From Bacteroidales bacterium (GTDB taxonomy: Bacteria > Bacteroidota > Bacteroidia > Bacteroidales > UBA6680): a stretch of 64,000 bases of DNA. The DNA is taken from positions 62,001 to 126,000 of the forward strand of contig JAOARD010000007.1 of the NCBI GenBank assembly GCA_025210735.1, given 5' to 3'. Below the pieces are notes generated by a model. It saw only the letters and a list, made by a program, of their open reading frames with translations. It searched no databases and had not been told where the DNA came from. The translations under genes were made by a program, and so were the position numbers. This document shows, piece after piece, positions 52,518 through 61,579 of the stretch; position 1 is the stretch's first letter; every line of letters starts with the position of its first letter.

Positions 52518-53621
52518 TTAGTCTTTATATATTGGTAGTGTTACAACCTCTGCTTTAAGAGTTTTGTTTCTTACCTGAATAAATATCTCAGTACCAGCTT
52601 TCCAGAAACCTTTGTTTAGGTAAGCCATACCAATACCCTGCTTCATCATTGGCGACATTGTACCAGAAGTAACCTCTCCAATCTCGTTACCTTCAGCATC
52701 AACTACCTTATAGTGCTGACGTGGAATTCCTCTGTCAACCATTACAAATCCTTTAAGACGCTGTGGTACACCATTTGCTTTCTGATCTTCCCAGATCTCA
52801 CGATCTATAAAGTTGTTACCCTCTACAAATTTTGTGATCCATCCAAGACCTGCCTGAATAGCTGATGTCTCATCGTTAATATCGTTTCCGTAAAGACAGA
52901 AACCTTTCTCAAGACGTAGTGTATCACGTGCAGCAAGACCTATTGGTTGAATACCAAACTCCTCACCAGCTTCAAATACAGCCTTCCAAAGTTTATCAGC
53001 ATCTTCATTTGCAACATATATCTCACATCCACCAGAACCAGTGTATCCTGTTGTTGAGAAGATAGCGTTCTCGATACCTGCAATATTCAACTTCTTAAAA
53101 GTGTAATACTCCATATCCTCAACAGGCTGATCAACTATTTTTTGCATTGCCTTAAGAGCTAATGGTCCCTGAACAGCAAGCTGAGCAATCTCATCAGAAG
53201 CATTGTAAAGCTCTTTTCCAACTTCCATTCCCATCTCTTCAGCAAGCTTAGACATCCAAGCCCAGTCTTTATCTATATTAGCAGCATTTACAACTAATAA
53301 ATAAGTCTCAGAATCTATTCTGTATACTAACAAGTCATCTACAATACCACCTTTTCCGTTCGGAAAACAAGAGTACTGTACTTTTCCGTCTGTAAGAGCA
53401 GCTACATCATTTGATGTTGCACGCTGAACCAAATCAAATGCTTTTGGTCCTTTTACCCAAAACTCACCCATGTGAGAAACATCAAAAACACCAACTTTAG
53501 TACGAACATTAATATGCTCCTCATTAATACCTTTGTACTCAATTGGCATGTTATAACCAGCAAATGGAACCATCTTAGCTCCCAGCTCCTCATGAAATTT
53601 TGTAAACGCTGTTTGTTTCAT
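52518..53621 (-). CDS. gcvT: Aminomethyltransferase, T-protein of the glycine cleavage system
   Basis: A 367-residue GcvT that transfers the methylene group from the lipoyl H-protein to tetrahydrofolate. MVPFAGYNMPIEYKGI, FDVSHMGEFWVKGP with the conserved Asp, the TGYTGSGGCEIYV motif and RLEKGFCLYGNDI are all present. The P- and H-protein genes are not in the window. Full length. It is monocistronic, with its own terminator. Confidence 0.94.
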   Translation of the reverse strand: MKQTAFTKFHEELGAKMVPFAGYNMPIEYKGINEEHINVRTKVGVFDVSHMGEFWVKGPKAFDLVQRATSNDVAALTDGKVQYSCFPNGKGGIVDDLLVYRIDSETYLLVVNAANIDKDWAWMSKLAEEMGMEVGKELYNASDEIAQLAVQGPLALKAMQKIVDQPVEDMEYYTFKKLNIAGIENAIFSTTGYTGSGGCEIYVANEDADKLWKAVFEAGEEFGIQPIGLAARDTLRLEKGFCLYGNDINDETSAIQAGLGWITKFVEGNNFIDREIWEDQKANGVPQRLKGFVMVDRGIPRQHYKVVDAEGNEIGEVTSGTMSPMMKQGIGMAYLNKGFWKAGTEIFIQVRNKTLKAEVVTLPIYKD

Positions 53622-53924
53622 CGTGTATATTCGTTTTAAGATTCTGATGTTATCATACAGTTCAGATATTGCAAAGGTTACAAAATCAGTATATCAAACA
53701 TCAAAAAAATCAAATAATATTTTAAAAAGTAAATTCTTCGCAAATGTAATATTTTTTATTACACACAGATACTCTATGGTAACCGTTGTGAATAGTAAAC
53801 ATCAATTCGTTAAAAGAAAAACAACATTATGGTGTAAATGTTATATTATTATATCAAAAAATGAGCAAACACTGGTAAAATAAAAAAAAAGTGTTGTATC
53901 TTAAATTTTCAAACAAACCATATC
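53622..53924. other. Intergenic region between gcvT and the Hpt gene
   Basis: 303 bp between divergent genes. It holds the palindrome 53745-53763. Upstream of gcvT there is a near-match to the -7 consensus (TAACCTTTG, one base too long). A short plus-strand open frame here has no ribosome site and no recognisable features; I do not consider it a gene. Confidence 0.6.
53745..53763. promoter_or_regulatory. 19-bp palindrome TGTAATA-T5-TATTACA
   Basis: Perfect 7-bp arms around five T, in the divergent promoter region of gcvT and the Hpt gene. It is a candidate operator. Confidence 0.35.
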
Positions 53925-54281
53925 ATGAACAACACATACAAATACATTAATTTAGAGTACCTTATGGAGCTATCAGATGGTTCCAAAGAATTTATTGAGG
54001 ATATGATAAATATCTTTATTGAACAGGTTCCGGAATTCTCAACAAATATGAACTCTTTTTATACAGACAATAAATGGGAGGAGCTATCAAAGCTTGCTCA
54101 CAAAGCAAAATCGTCTGTTGCAGTTATGGGAATGAGTAAACTTGCCGACGAACTTAAGTCGCTTGAACTTATGGCTAAAAAAGATGAGTCAACTGAAAAT
54201 TGCAAAGCTATTATCGACAAATTTATTGTAGAGTGCAACGGTGCTGTTACCGAATTAGAAACTCTTATAAAGGAACCTTAA
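53925..54281 (+). CDS. Orphan Hpt-domain phosphotransfer protein
   Basis: A 118-residue four-helix Hpt protein with phospho-acceptor His59 in KLAHKAKSSVAVMGM. It lacks any other domain. It would relay a phosphate between a hybrid kinase and a response regulator; neither is adjacent, and the nearest kinase (46360-47712) has no receiver domain, so its partners lie elsewhere in the genome. It is followed by a bidirectional terminator. Confidence 0.85.
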   Translation: MNNTYKYINLEYLMELSDGSKEFIEDMINIFIEQVPEFSTNMNSFYTDNKWEELSKLAHKAKSSVAVMGMSKLADELKSLELMAKKDESTENCKAIIDKFIVECNGAVTELETLIKEP

Positions 54282-54304
54282 ATCAGACTATTATTATGTA
54301 TAGA

Positions 54305-54343
54305 AAAACAGCCTCGTAACTTAATAAGCTACGAGGCTGTTTT
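54305..54343. terminator. Bidirectional Rho-independent terminator
   Basis: 14-bp stem AAAACAGCCTCGTA (54305-54318) / TACGAGGCTGTTTT (54330-54343) with an 11-nt loop, between the convergent Hpt (+) and S9 peptidase (-) genes. Confidence 0.92.
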
Positions 54344-54363
54344 GTTTTATACTGTATCAATCT

Positions 54364-56922
54364 CTATAAATTCTTTTCAGGATACATCTCGTCCCATAGT
54401 TGTGACTGATTCTTTAACTCTTTATTAAACCAGCTAATTATTGTATAGTGCCACTCAACCCTCTTTTTAAAGTCAAGTACCCAATGATCCTCTCCGTTAA
54501 TTAAAACCATCTCTGCTTTCTTACCAAGAAGCTTAAGAGCCATATAGTGTTGTAAACTCTCGCCTACAGGTACATTAGTATCAGATGTTCCGTGCAGAAG
54601 TAGTATTGAGTTCTGCATCTTATCAGCATTAAACAGCGGGCTGTTATCTACATAAAGCTCACGGTTATTCCACGGATATGATCCTCTTGAAGCTCCTGCA
54701 CTATATGTATACCCCCAGTTTCCTTCGCCCCAGTAACTTGATATTGAACTAATACCGGCATGCGATATAGCAGTTTTAAATATATCTGTTCTGGTCTGAA
54801 GTGTCATTGTTGTAAATCCACCATAAGATGCTCCCATACATCCTACATTATCGGCATCAGCAGCAGGATGAGCTTTAAGAAAAGCCTTTGTTCCGTCAAT
54901 AATATCATCAATAGCCTCTTTACCCCATCCGTTTACATGAAGCGCAGCAAAGTTCTGACCAAATCCGGTTGATCCGCTTGGTTGTAATACATAAACCATG
55001 TATCCGTTTGCAGCCCAGATATTCTTTGGATATCTTCCGCCAAAACTTCTGTCAACAGGTGATGTTCCTCCATAGTAATATACTATTACCGGATATTTCT
55101 TAGAAGCATCATAGCCAACAGGATAGTATACTCTTCCAGTAATTGTTGTTCCTTGTTTATTTACAAAATCCCACTTATCTGTTTTACCAAAGGTCATTTG
55201 AGAGAACATATCAGTTTCTGTGTCTGATATAAGTGTATTTGTTCCTCTCTTAGTATCCATAAGGTACAACCTGTTAGGTGTAGTAATGCTTGTTCCGCTA
55301 TACAGTACGTATGGTTTTGCCTTTGCAAAGCTTGCTCTGCGTACACACTCAACCTCTGTGTTCAGAGTTTTATACTCACCACTCTTAACCGAGTAACTGT
55401 ACATACGTACAAAATCTTTATCCGCAGCATACAGACCAATAGTATTGTTGTTAATCCAATCTGCTGATTTCACCGATGGATTAAAATCTTTAGATATCGG
55501 ATTTACATCACCTGTATTCAGATTGTATATATAAATCTGCTGATCGTAACTATTTGGTATTAATCCCGGTTTAAGATTCATTCCTGTCTTACCAAATGTT
55601 TCTGACGATCCTTGTACCAGCAAATTCTCTCCATTTGGTGAATAACTACAGTAACCTCCATAGTTTTTATCCTTCCATATTATCTTAAGCTCATTGGTAT
55701 TCAGGTTTAACTCATAAAGGTTCTGCTTACTAAAAGGCACCTCTGTAAAATCATCGTACGATGTAGAGAAGATAATACGGTCTCCGGCAGGATGAATATC
55801 ATGTAATGACGATGACAAATTACCATATGTAAGTTGTATTGTTGATCCTGAATTTACATCCAGTTTATACAGGTACGATCTGTTTCTGTATCCTTTTAGT
55901 CTGTCCTCCGGATTATAAACCCTCTTAAGGTCGCCAATTTTGTCAGCTTTTTTAGATACTGTATATATTACAAAATCTTCAGTAGGCGACCACGAACAGT
56001 AGTAAAGATCTTTTATACCCTCTGCAACCATAGTCTCTTTAAGCGAAGCAACATCGTAAACAAACAGGTTATTTGCACCTTTAAAGCTAACTATATAACT
56101 AAGTTTGTCTGACTTAGGCAGCCACTGCATGTTTCTTAGTTTTGAATCACGGAACAGAGCTACTCTTTTTCTCGACTTAACCTCTACTATTTCTGTATAC
56201 TTTGTAGATTTACCATTGGTTGCATCTACTGTTGAGTGGTTAATTAACATATATTTTCCTGACCATGACAGCGATGCTCCACCAATCTTATTCCCTCCTA
56301 TCTCAGAAAGTACATCAATTGTTCTCTTAGGGTTAACAGAGAACAATACTTTGCTGTTGCTATAGTCTTTATCAGCTGTATATATCGGCATAAATTTAAG
56401 AGACTCGTTCTTTGGCACTAGTACCTTAAATGTTAATCTGTGTTTTCCTGTATACAGATTAAGAGCTATTGATTTATCTGATTTACCAACCGCTTTTTTA
56501 CTTGATTTCATCACATTATCAAGATAAAAATCGAACATAGCATTAGTTGTTACCTTCAATTTCCCTTTTGTATACCTGTCTACATTTATAAATGCTGTAA
56601 CCATCACAAGGTTATACTTATCTGATTTTCCGAACAGAACACTATCAGCTGTAATGCTTTTAGTTTCCCACTCGTAACTTTTACCAAGGATATTTACACC
56701 TAATCCGGCATATGGCCACTCATTTGTGAACGGAACATATAACGATTTAAGCAGATCGTAATCAGAATAGGCTTTCTGATCAACACTCTTTACAGAGTTA
56801 AACACAGGTTTATGTACACTCTTACCTCCGGCTACCAGCCAGTTGTCAACCTTTATCTCTTCTGCAAATACCGATACTGTAACGATAAGAGCAGACAGAA
56901 ACAATAAGTAAAATCGTTTCAT
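54364..56922 (-). CDS. S9-family prolyl-oligopeptidase-like peptidase
   Basis: An 852-residue exported serine peptidase (signal peptide MKRFYLLFLSALIVTVSVFA). The N-terminal half has a galactose-binding-like region and a DPP-IV-type beta-propeller (about 200-560). The C-terminal alpha/beta-hydrolase domain carries the triad Ser699 (GASYGGF), Asp781 (HGTSDTNVP) and His813 (GEDHWV). It probably removes dipeptides or small peptides from proteins in the periplasm, together with the DPP11-like S46 enzyme. A single gene. Confidence 0.88.
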   Translation of the reverse strand: MKRFYLLFLSALIVTVSVFAEEIKVDNWLVAGGKSVHKPVFNSVKSVDQKAYSDYDLLKSLYVPFTNEWPYAGLGVNILGKSYEWETKSITADSVLFGKSDKYNLVMVTAFINVDRYTKGKLKVTTNAMFDFYLDNVMKSSKKAVGKSDKSIALNLYTGKHRLTFKVLVPKNESLKFMPIYTADKDYSNSKVLFSVNPKRTIDVLSEIGGNKIGGASLSWSGKYMLINHSTVDATNGKSTKYTEIVEVKSRKRVALFRDSKLRNMQWLPKSDKLSYIVSFKGANNLFVYDVASLKETMVAEGIKDLYYCSWSPTEDFVIYTVSKKADKIGDLKRVYNPEDRLKGYRNRSYLYKLDVNSGSTIQLTYGNLSSSLHDIHPAGDRIIFSTSYDDFTEVPFSKQNLYELNLNTNELKIIWKDKNYGGYCSYSPNGENLLVQGSSETFGKTGMNLKPGLIPNSYDQQIYIYNLNTGDVNPISKDFNPSVKSADWINNNTIGLYAADKDFVRMYSYSVKSGEYKTLNTEVECVRRASFAKAKPYVLYSGTSITTPNRLYLMDTKRGTNTLISDTETDMFSQMTFGKTDKWDFVNKQGTTITGRVYYPVGYDASKKYPVIVYYYGGTSPVDRSFGGRYPKNIWAANGYMVYVLQPSGSTGFGQNFAALHVNGWGKEAIDDIIDGTKAFLKAHPAADADNVGCMGASYGGFTTMTLQTRTDIFKTAISHAGISSISSYWGEGNWGYTYSAGASRGSYPWNNRELYVDNSPLFNADKMQNSILLLHGTSDTNVPVGESLQHYMALKLLGKKAEMVLINGEDHWVLDFKKRVEWHYTIISWFNKELKNQSQLWDEMYPEKNL

Positions 56923-57053
56923 AGTTATATTCTATTTGTTATTTGTGTAAATAGTTAATACCTGCTTTGCCTTTAATGCAAAACAGCAAGAAAGATAAAT
57001 ATTTAGATTTACGTTACCTTAACAATTAATGGATAAAATGGTGCGATAAGTCA

Positions 57054-57085
57054 TAAAAAAGCCGGACACACATAAGGTATCCGGC
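57054..57085 (-). terminator. Rho-independent terminator of the SUFU gene
   Basis: Stem GCCGGA (57061-57066) / TCCGGC (57080-57085), flanked by an A run at 57054-57060 that gives a T run on the minus strand. Confidence 0.8.
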
Positions 57086-57120
57086 ATATCTGAATTATGA
57101 CTTTAAAATCTGCTTAATTA

Positions 57121-57852
57121 CTAAAATATTCCAAAGCGTTTACTCTTTTTTACAGTATTAGGTCTGTTAATATCAAGAATCTCCGTCATCTCAATCTCAT
57201 CAAATCCATCAAACAAAGCCTCAACCCCCTCTTTCATTTTAAGATCCATTTCCTCTTTATAAAGTGGGTATAGAGCAAAGAAGTTAATAGTCTTATTTTC
57301 CAGTTTTAGTTCGCTAAACTCTTCACCCAATGCAAGTGGAGGAAGTAGTAACATACAACATAATTTTGTATCCGGGGTAAAAGGTAATGCAGGATCACCA
57401 TTCGGGATAGTATGTCCCCACCACAGCCATGTACTATACTCATGCGGAAAGCGTGCCAATTGTTTTAACCAACGTAGCGGCCAGTAGTTCTCCTCTTTTT
57501 CAAACTCCTCTTCTGATAACTTCCACTCTGGTGGCAGACAGATACACAACTCAGCATGTGTTGCATCCTCTGCTCCTTCAGGTGCATTCATCGGAATATC
57601 ACTCATACCTGATGTAACAAGCGTATGAAAAGGTCTCTCCTCTGTTGCTTTAACCCAATACAGGTCTAAATGAATTTTATCTGATACCAACTCATGAAAA
57701 ACCATCTCAACCTTACCTATATGCTTCTCTATATGATCTGCAATCTCCTCTGTTGAAGCCTCACCTGATGGTGCCTGAAACCCCTTTGGTTCAACATCAT
57801 CGTATCGGTATATTCTTGCACCCGACTCTGATTTCTCTTTATCTTCTGACAT
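57121..57852 (-). CDS. Suppressor-of-fused (SUFU) domain protein
   Basis: A 243-residue cytoplasmic protein with a SUFU-like domain from about residue 35: HIEKHIGKVEMVFHELVSDK, a FHTLVTSGMSDIPMN turn, PPEWKLSEEEF and TKLCCMLLLPP. Bacterial SUFU proteins are often immunity-like or of unknown role. No toxin gene is next to it. A TACCTTTG promoter box (57883-57890) lies 31 nt upstream of the ATG, so it is a single transcription unit. Confidence 0.82.
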   Translation of the reverse strand: MSEDKEKSESGARIYRYDDVEPKGFQAPSGEASTEEIADHIEKHIGKVEMVFHELVSDKIHLDLYWVKATEERPFHTLVTSGMSDIPMNAPEGAEDATHAELCICLPPEWKLSEEEFEKEENYWPLRWLKQLARFPHEYSTWLWWGHTIPNGDPALPFTPDTKLCCMLLLPPLALGEEFSELKLENKTINFFALYPLYKEEMDLKMKEGVEALFDGFDEIEMTEILDINRPNTVKKSKRFGIF

Positions 57853-57882
57853 ATTAGTTTATGGTTAAAATTTGATAAAGAT

Positions 57883-57890
57883 CAAAGGTA
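57883..57890 (-). promoter_or_regulatory. -7 box of the SUFU gene
   Basis: On the minus strand the bases read TACCTTTG (TAnnTTTG), 31 nt before the ATG at 57852. Confidence 0.5.
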
Positions 57891-57919
57891 ATATTTAACA
57901 GTAACAAACTACATGTTAT

Positions 57920-58519
57920 CTATAAAATACTATTAATTTTAATTTTGCTCAGCTTTTCCAACTCTAAATCTTTGTTTATTGCAGACAATTGTGGTCTGAC
58001 CTGACAAATATATTTACGATCTTTTGAGAAATAGTTTAGCTCATTGTCAAGTTTAACAAATTGTGCCTGAAAAATAGCTGCGCCAACAGTAATATTAACA
58101 GGTATCTTATTTGCATTTACAAGCTCCAGAGATATACAGCCGCAATACCCAGGTTGTACTATTGTTGATAAAGAAAGTCCAAGTTTTGCATACGAACTCC
58201 TTACCGACACCTGCACCATTATATCTGGCGGCAATTTTATATACTCAAGTGTTGTTGATAGTATTGTCTGGTTTGGGTGAAGTAAAAATGTATCGCCAAG
58301 AGATCTTCTGGTATCCTGAAAGAAAAGTGAGTTTGGGGTATCTTTACCGTCATGCGAGGCATCTATAAAAGCTCTTCTTCCTTGTATAGAAACAAGAAAA
58401 TCATAACCTAATCTTAAATCAATCCCAACTTCCCCTATTTGAGATCTGTCTAACAAAGGTCTTATAACCAACTTTTTATTATCAATTAAATTCTCTAAGC
58501 CGCTCTTAGTCAAAAACAT
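57920..58519 (-). CDS. dCTP-deaminase-like protein
   Basis: A 199-residue trimeric dUTPase-fold protein of the dCTP deaminase type. VGIDLRLGYDF and the serine-rich RSSYAKLG motif (about 107-114) match Dcd, and catalytic Glu132 in SLELVN is kept. Lys112 stands where Dcd enzymes have Arg. The ATG at 58519 (MFLTKSGLENLI) overlaps the stop of the HExxH gene as TAATG; the GTG 12 nt upstream is a less likely start. It would deaminate dCTP or a modified cytidine. The neighbours suggest an accessory role rather than routine dUMP supply. Third gene of a coupled operon. Confidence 0.8.
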   Translation of the reverse strand: MFLTKSGLENLIDNKKLVIRPLLDRSQIGEVGIDLRLGYDFLVSIQGRRAFIDASHDGKDTPNSLFFQDTRRSLGDTFLLHPNQTILSTTLEYIKLPPDIMVQVSVRSSYAKLGLSLSTIVQPGYCGCISLELVNANKIPVNITVGAAIFQAQFVKLDNELNYFSKDRKYICQVRPQLSAINKDLELEKLSKIKINSIL

Positions 58520-59619
58520 TACATTTGCCACTGTTTATTAACAATATAGTTACCTATTGATTTCTCTATCAAACTATTAATTATAAGATATAACTTATTA
58601 GAAGTAAGGTCAAACTCAATATTATTATATTCTACTATCTCCTCTCTTTTTTCCAGAAAAGCCTCCCATCCTTTTGTATATATAGCATGTAATTCACTCT
58701 CCGTTGATGCTTCAATAGGAATTAATTTTTCAAGATCATTTACTTTTATCTGAGAATATCTGATAGAAATATCCCTTTTAGATATTCTTTTAATCACATT
58801 TTTCAGTGTTGATACAAATTCACTATTACCTGATAAGAAATCATTCACCATTTCAACTCTAACATTTGTTGATGGGTGACTCTCTGAATAATTATCAGAA
58901 GCTTCAAGATCAATATACTTAAGGTATTTACCACTTGTTGTTCCAATATACTGTGCTGCAAATATATCGGCAAAATACTCCATCACATAATTTCTATGTA
59001 TTTCTGTTAATTTACCTTTATCAATCCTTGAGAAATGAGGAAAATACTTGTCTCCAGATATTAGTCCGCTATAAATAACAGATTCACTTATCTTATAATT
59101 AATATCTATAAAGTGTCCTATTTCATGATAAAGAACAACATTAGAAAGATAATCACGCGACAAGTACTGTGGAAGATTTATTTGTATTAATCTGTAGTTA
59201 GTTTCCAGATTGTATTTTGATTTGATTATATCAAAATATCTCTCTTTAGATGCAATATTAATGCTATAGCAATGCATGTCTTTTCTTAAAGATGTAACAA
59301 TGATATAAGTATCAAAATTATCTAACCAATCTTTCAATACACACTCAAGACTATATATCAATTCAAATGGTATTGCGTTTGCTGTACTACTATCTATAAA
59401 ATCAATATTATCAAAAAAGAAATCCATAATCTGCTTATACAGCTGTATATCTCCACCATAATTGGACGATATAATATCATCTTCAAGCTTATTATACAGT
59501 TCGCTCAAAAAATCATTTACATATACTTTAAGCTTAACTCCTATATACGGATTATTGCGGGTTTTATTCCATGCTTTACTTAACTGTGCAAAATGAAGTT
59601 CAAGAAGTTTTGATTCCAT
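58519..59619 (-). CDS. M48-like zinc metallopeptidase-fold protein (HExxH)
   Basis: A 366-residue protein, mostly helical and very AT-rich. The zinc-peptidase signature is complete: HEIGH (165-169) with catalytic Glu166, the downstream EYFAD motif (Glu214, Ala217, Asp218) as third ligand, and an SHPSTNVR motif near residue 248 as in M48-type gluzincins. No signal peptide or transmembrane helix is visible, so it is probably cytoplasmic. It does not match any named family I recognise. The TAATG overlaps with both neighbours show strict translational coupling. Confidence 0.75.
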   Translation of the reverse strand: MESKLLELHFAQLSKAWNKTRNNPYIGVKLKVYVNDFLSELYNKLEDDIISSNYGGDIQLYKQIMDFFFDNIDFIDSSTANAIPFELIYSLECVLKDWLDNFDTYIIVTSLRKDMHCYSINIASKERYFDIIKSKYNLETNYRLIQINLPQYLSRDYLSNVVLYHEIGHFIDINYKISESVIYSGLISGDKYFPHFSRIDKGKLTEIHRNYVMEYFADIFAAQYIGTTSGKYLKYIDLEASDNYSESHPSTNVRVEMVNDFLSGNSEFVSTLKNVIKRISKRDISIRYSQIKVNDLEKLIPIEASTESELHAIYTKGWEAFLEKREEIVEYNNIEFDLTSNKLYLIINSLIEKSIGNYIVNKQWQM

Positions 59620-59915
59620 TAGTAATCACATTCAAGATACAACTCCTTCTCCAGAACCTCTTTTATTTCAAGGTAATCGTTATGACTATATTCCGTTTTT
59701 TTTGAAATAATAGAACCTGCATTTTCTTTAAGAAAAACTATAATATCAAAATCATCTCTACTTATTGTATAATAATCCTTTACGTTAAAAATCAAATCTC
59801 TTGTTTCATCTAAGATTTCATCAACCAGAGATTTAAACGTTGGGTTCTTTTCAACAACACTATTAAGTAACATTAAAAATGTATCGTATCTATTATCAGG
59901 CATTGATGCAAACAT
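59619..59915 (-). CDS. Small protein of unknown function, first of the HExxH operon
   Basis: A 98-residue acidic, helix-rich protein with no known motif. It begins at an ATG at 59915; a second ATG four codons later is possible. Its stop overlaps the start of the HExxH gene by one base (TAATG). A TATATTTG box lies 36-43 nt upstream. It might be a regulator, an inhibitor or the sensor part of the three-gene system. Confidence 0.6.
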   Translation of the reverse strand: MFASMPDNRYDTFLMLLNSVVEKNPTFKSLVDEILDETRDLIFNVKDYYTISRDDFDIIVFLKENAGSIISKKTEYSHNDYLEIKEVLEKELYLECDY

Positions 59916-59950
59916 AACAAGTACTTAATTTTGATTCAGTTTATTGCTTA

Positions 59951-59958
59951 CAAATATA
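59951..59958 (-). promoter_or_regulatory. -7 box of the HExxH operon
   Basis: On the minus strand the bases read TATATTTG (TAnnTTTG), 36 nt before the ATG at 59915. No other box is evident between the terminator at 59992 and the gene. Confidence 0.45.
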
Positions 59959-59991
59959 TATTAAATATAAAACATAATATGTTAATTCAAA

Positions 59992-60024
59992 AAAAGCCGG
60001 ATGATAATATTTCATCCGGCTTTT
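59992..60024. terminator. Rho-independent terminator of the Gate-domain gene
   Basis: Perfect 12-bp stem AAAAGCCGGATG (59992-60003) / CATCCGGCTTTT (60013-60024) with a 9-nt loop and A/T runs. It ends the minus-strand Gate-domain gene and isolates the HExxH operon. Confidence 0.9.
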
Positions 60025-60046
60025 GATATATAATTGTTAGTATGTA

Positions 60047-61231
60047 TTATCCTGCAAAAATCATAAATAGTTTATATGAATAGTTTGCTACAACTCCGGC
60101 AACAACACCACCTAAAGTATGCGATAGTAAAGCTTTTGATGTAAGCTTACGGAAACCTAACGAGTCAAGCATAGCTGTATGTGTACTCAGGTAACCACTC
60201 CAACACATTCCCATTGCTGTAAATACCGCAATAACATTACCATTTATAAGTCCCTCGCTAACAAACGATTTTACAAGCGACATTGCTGCACCAACCGCTC
60301 CTAACGATGTAATAGGGAATGCTACAAGTTCAGGATGCTCAAAACCAAACAGATATTTAAAGAACCAATCTATATATCCGGCAAGCTTTGGTATAATAGG
60401 AACCCCTTCATAAGCTACTCCTTGATATCCTGCTGCAGGATCTTTTACACCAAATGTAAGCATCATAACAGCTGTACTAATAATAAGTACTCCCGGAATA
60501 ATTGCTAAACCAAGGTTTACACCTGACTTACCACCATCCAGTATAGAATTCAGGAAACGCATAAATACACCACCTTCTGACTTAAATGATAATACCTGTT
60601 CCTGCTCCTGTGGTGGAACGGCCATCTCTTCGCCAATCTCTTTACGAATAAGACGCTGCATTAAACGTGTTGATACCACTGCTCCAATAGCTGCACCAAA
60701 CAAACCTATCATTGCAGCACTGAAATAACCGAAACTTGCCATAAATGCAAGAACAATAAGTCCCATTCCGAATGCAGTACCAAAGTTTGTAAGTGATATT
60801 AACTGATACTTCTTAAAGTATCCGCTATAACCTTTATCGTGCGACAAACTAATAATAGCAGGGTTATCAGAGAAGAATGTCATAAGTGCAGCAAGTGCAG
60901 CAACTCCCGGAAGATTAAACAGCGGTTTCATCAATGGGCGAAGTAACACCTCTAACAGACGAACAACTCCAAACTCAATAAACAACTTACTCAAAGCTCC
61001 TGACAATACAGTAATACCCATTATAAAGAATACTGTATTCATTAGCAAATCCCATGCTGTATACATTATTGTATTAAGCATATTGGTAACCCCCATCTGT
61101 GTACCCAGATAGGTAAAGAATCCTATAAACAGTGCAAGAAAGATAATTCCCTCGTAACTACGGTTACGGATAAACTTCTCGCGCTGTGTCTTCAGGCGTT
61201 CAAATCTAATAACACTTTTATTAGCTCTCAT
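60047..61231 (-). CDS. Nucleoside-recognition (Gate) domain membrane protein
   Basis: A 394-residue integral membrane protein with about nine helices, of the Gate-domain (nucleoside-recognition, YjiH/spore-maturation-like) family. The TFFSDNPAIISLSHDKGY loop and the GVLIISTAVMMLTFGV stretch are typical. It probably transports nucleosides or related molecules; the substrate is unknown. The first ~25 residues are cytoplasmic and very basic. A CRP/FNR-like site (61343-61360) lies 112 bp upstream. Confidence 0.75.
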   Translation of the reverse strand: MRANKSVIRFERLKTQREKFIRNRSYEGIIFLALFIGFFTYLGTQMGVTNMLNTIMYTAWDLLMNTVFFIMGITVLSGALSKLFIEFGVVRLLEVLLRPLMKPLFNLPGVAALAALMTFFSDNPAIISLSHDKGYSGYFKKYQLISLTNFGTAFGMGLIVLAFMASFGYFSAAMIGLFGAAIGAVVSTRLMQRLIRKEIGEEMAVPPQEQEQVLSFKSEGGVFMRFLNSILDGGKSGVNLGLAIIPGVLIISTAVMMLTFGVKDPAAGYQGVAYEGVPIIPKLAGYIDWFFKYLFGFEHPELVAFPITSLGAVGAAMSLVKSFVSEGLINGNVIAVFTAMGMCWSGYLSTHTAMLDSLGFRKLTSKALLSHTLGGVVAGVVANYSYKLFMIFAG

Positions 61232-61342
61232 CGTCTAAACATTAATTACATTTAACAGGTCTCTTATAAGACTTTTATCGCCGCAAATATCGTAAGTTTT
61301 TGCATTCGGCAATGCTATCAGAAAAAAGAGGATATTTCATTT

Positions 61343-61360
61343 TTATGATGATTGTCATAA
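61343..61360. promoter_or_regulatory. CRP/FNR-like operator candidate (TTATGA-N6-TCATAA)
   Basis: Perfect 6-bp arms with a 6-bp spacer, the same layout as the site upstream of the three-gene hydrogenase operon (41171-41190). Lies between the divergent Gate-domain and HIT genes. Confidence 0.4.
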
Positions 61361-61571
61361 TTTAATAATTTACTTTTTACTAAAAAACGAGCCCACACAA
61401 CACAATACTCCTGATTAGCAAAATATTAATCAATAAAAGCCACATCCAGTACATTTAACTTAACACATATATTATTAACATAATTAATATTCACGGCTGT
61501 TTATTTAACATATTTTTACAGCATAAAAATAGATATATGGGTATAATCTGCATTTTTACACCATTGATTTA

Positions 61572-61579
61572 TATTTTTG
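61572..61579 (+). promoter_or_regulatory. -7 box of the HIT gene
   Basis: TATTTTTG (TAnnTTTG), 19 nt before the ATG at 61598. Confidence 0.45.

Noticed and set aside
53623-53883. Short plus-strand open frame of 86 codons before the Hpt gene
   Set aside because: It begins at a non-ATG codon, has no ribosome-binding site or recognisable motif, and covers the gcvT promoter region.
57121-57852. SUFU protein as immunity partner of a neighbouring toxin
   Set aside because: No toxin-like gene adjoins it; it has its own promoter and terminator. The HExxH operon lies upstream in the same direction but is a separate unit.
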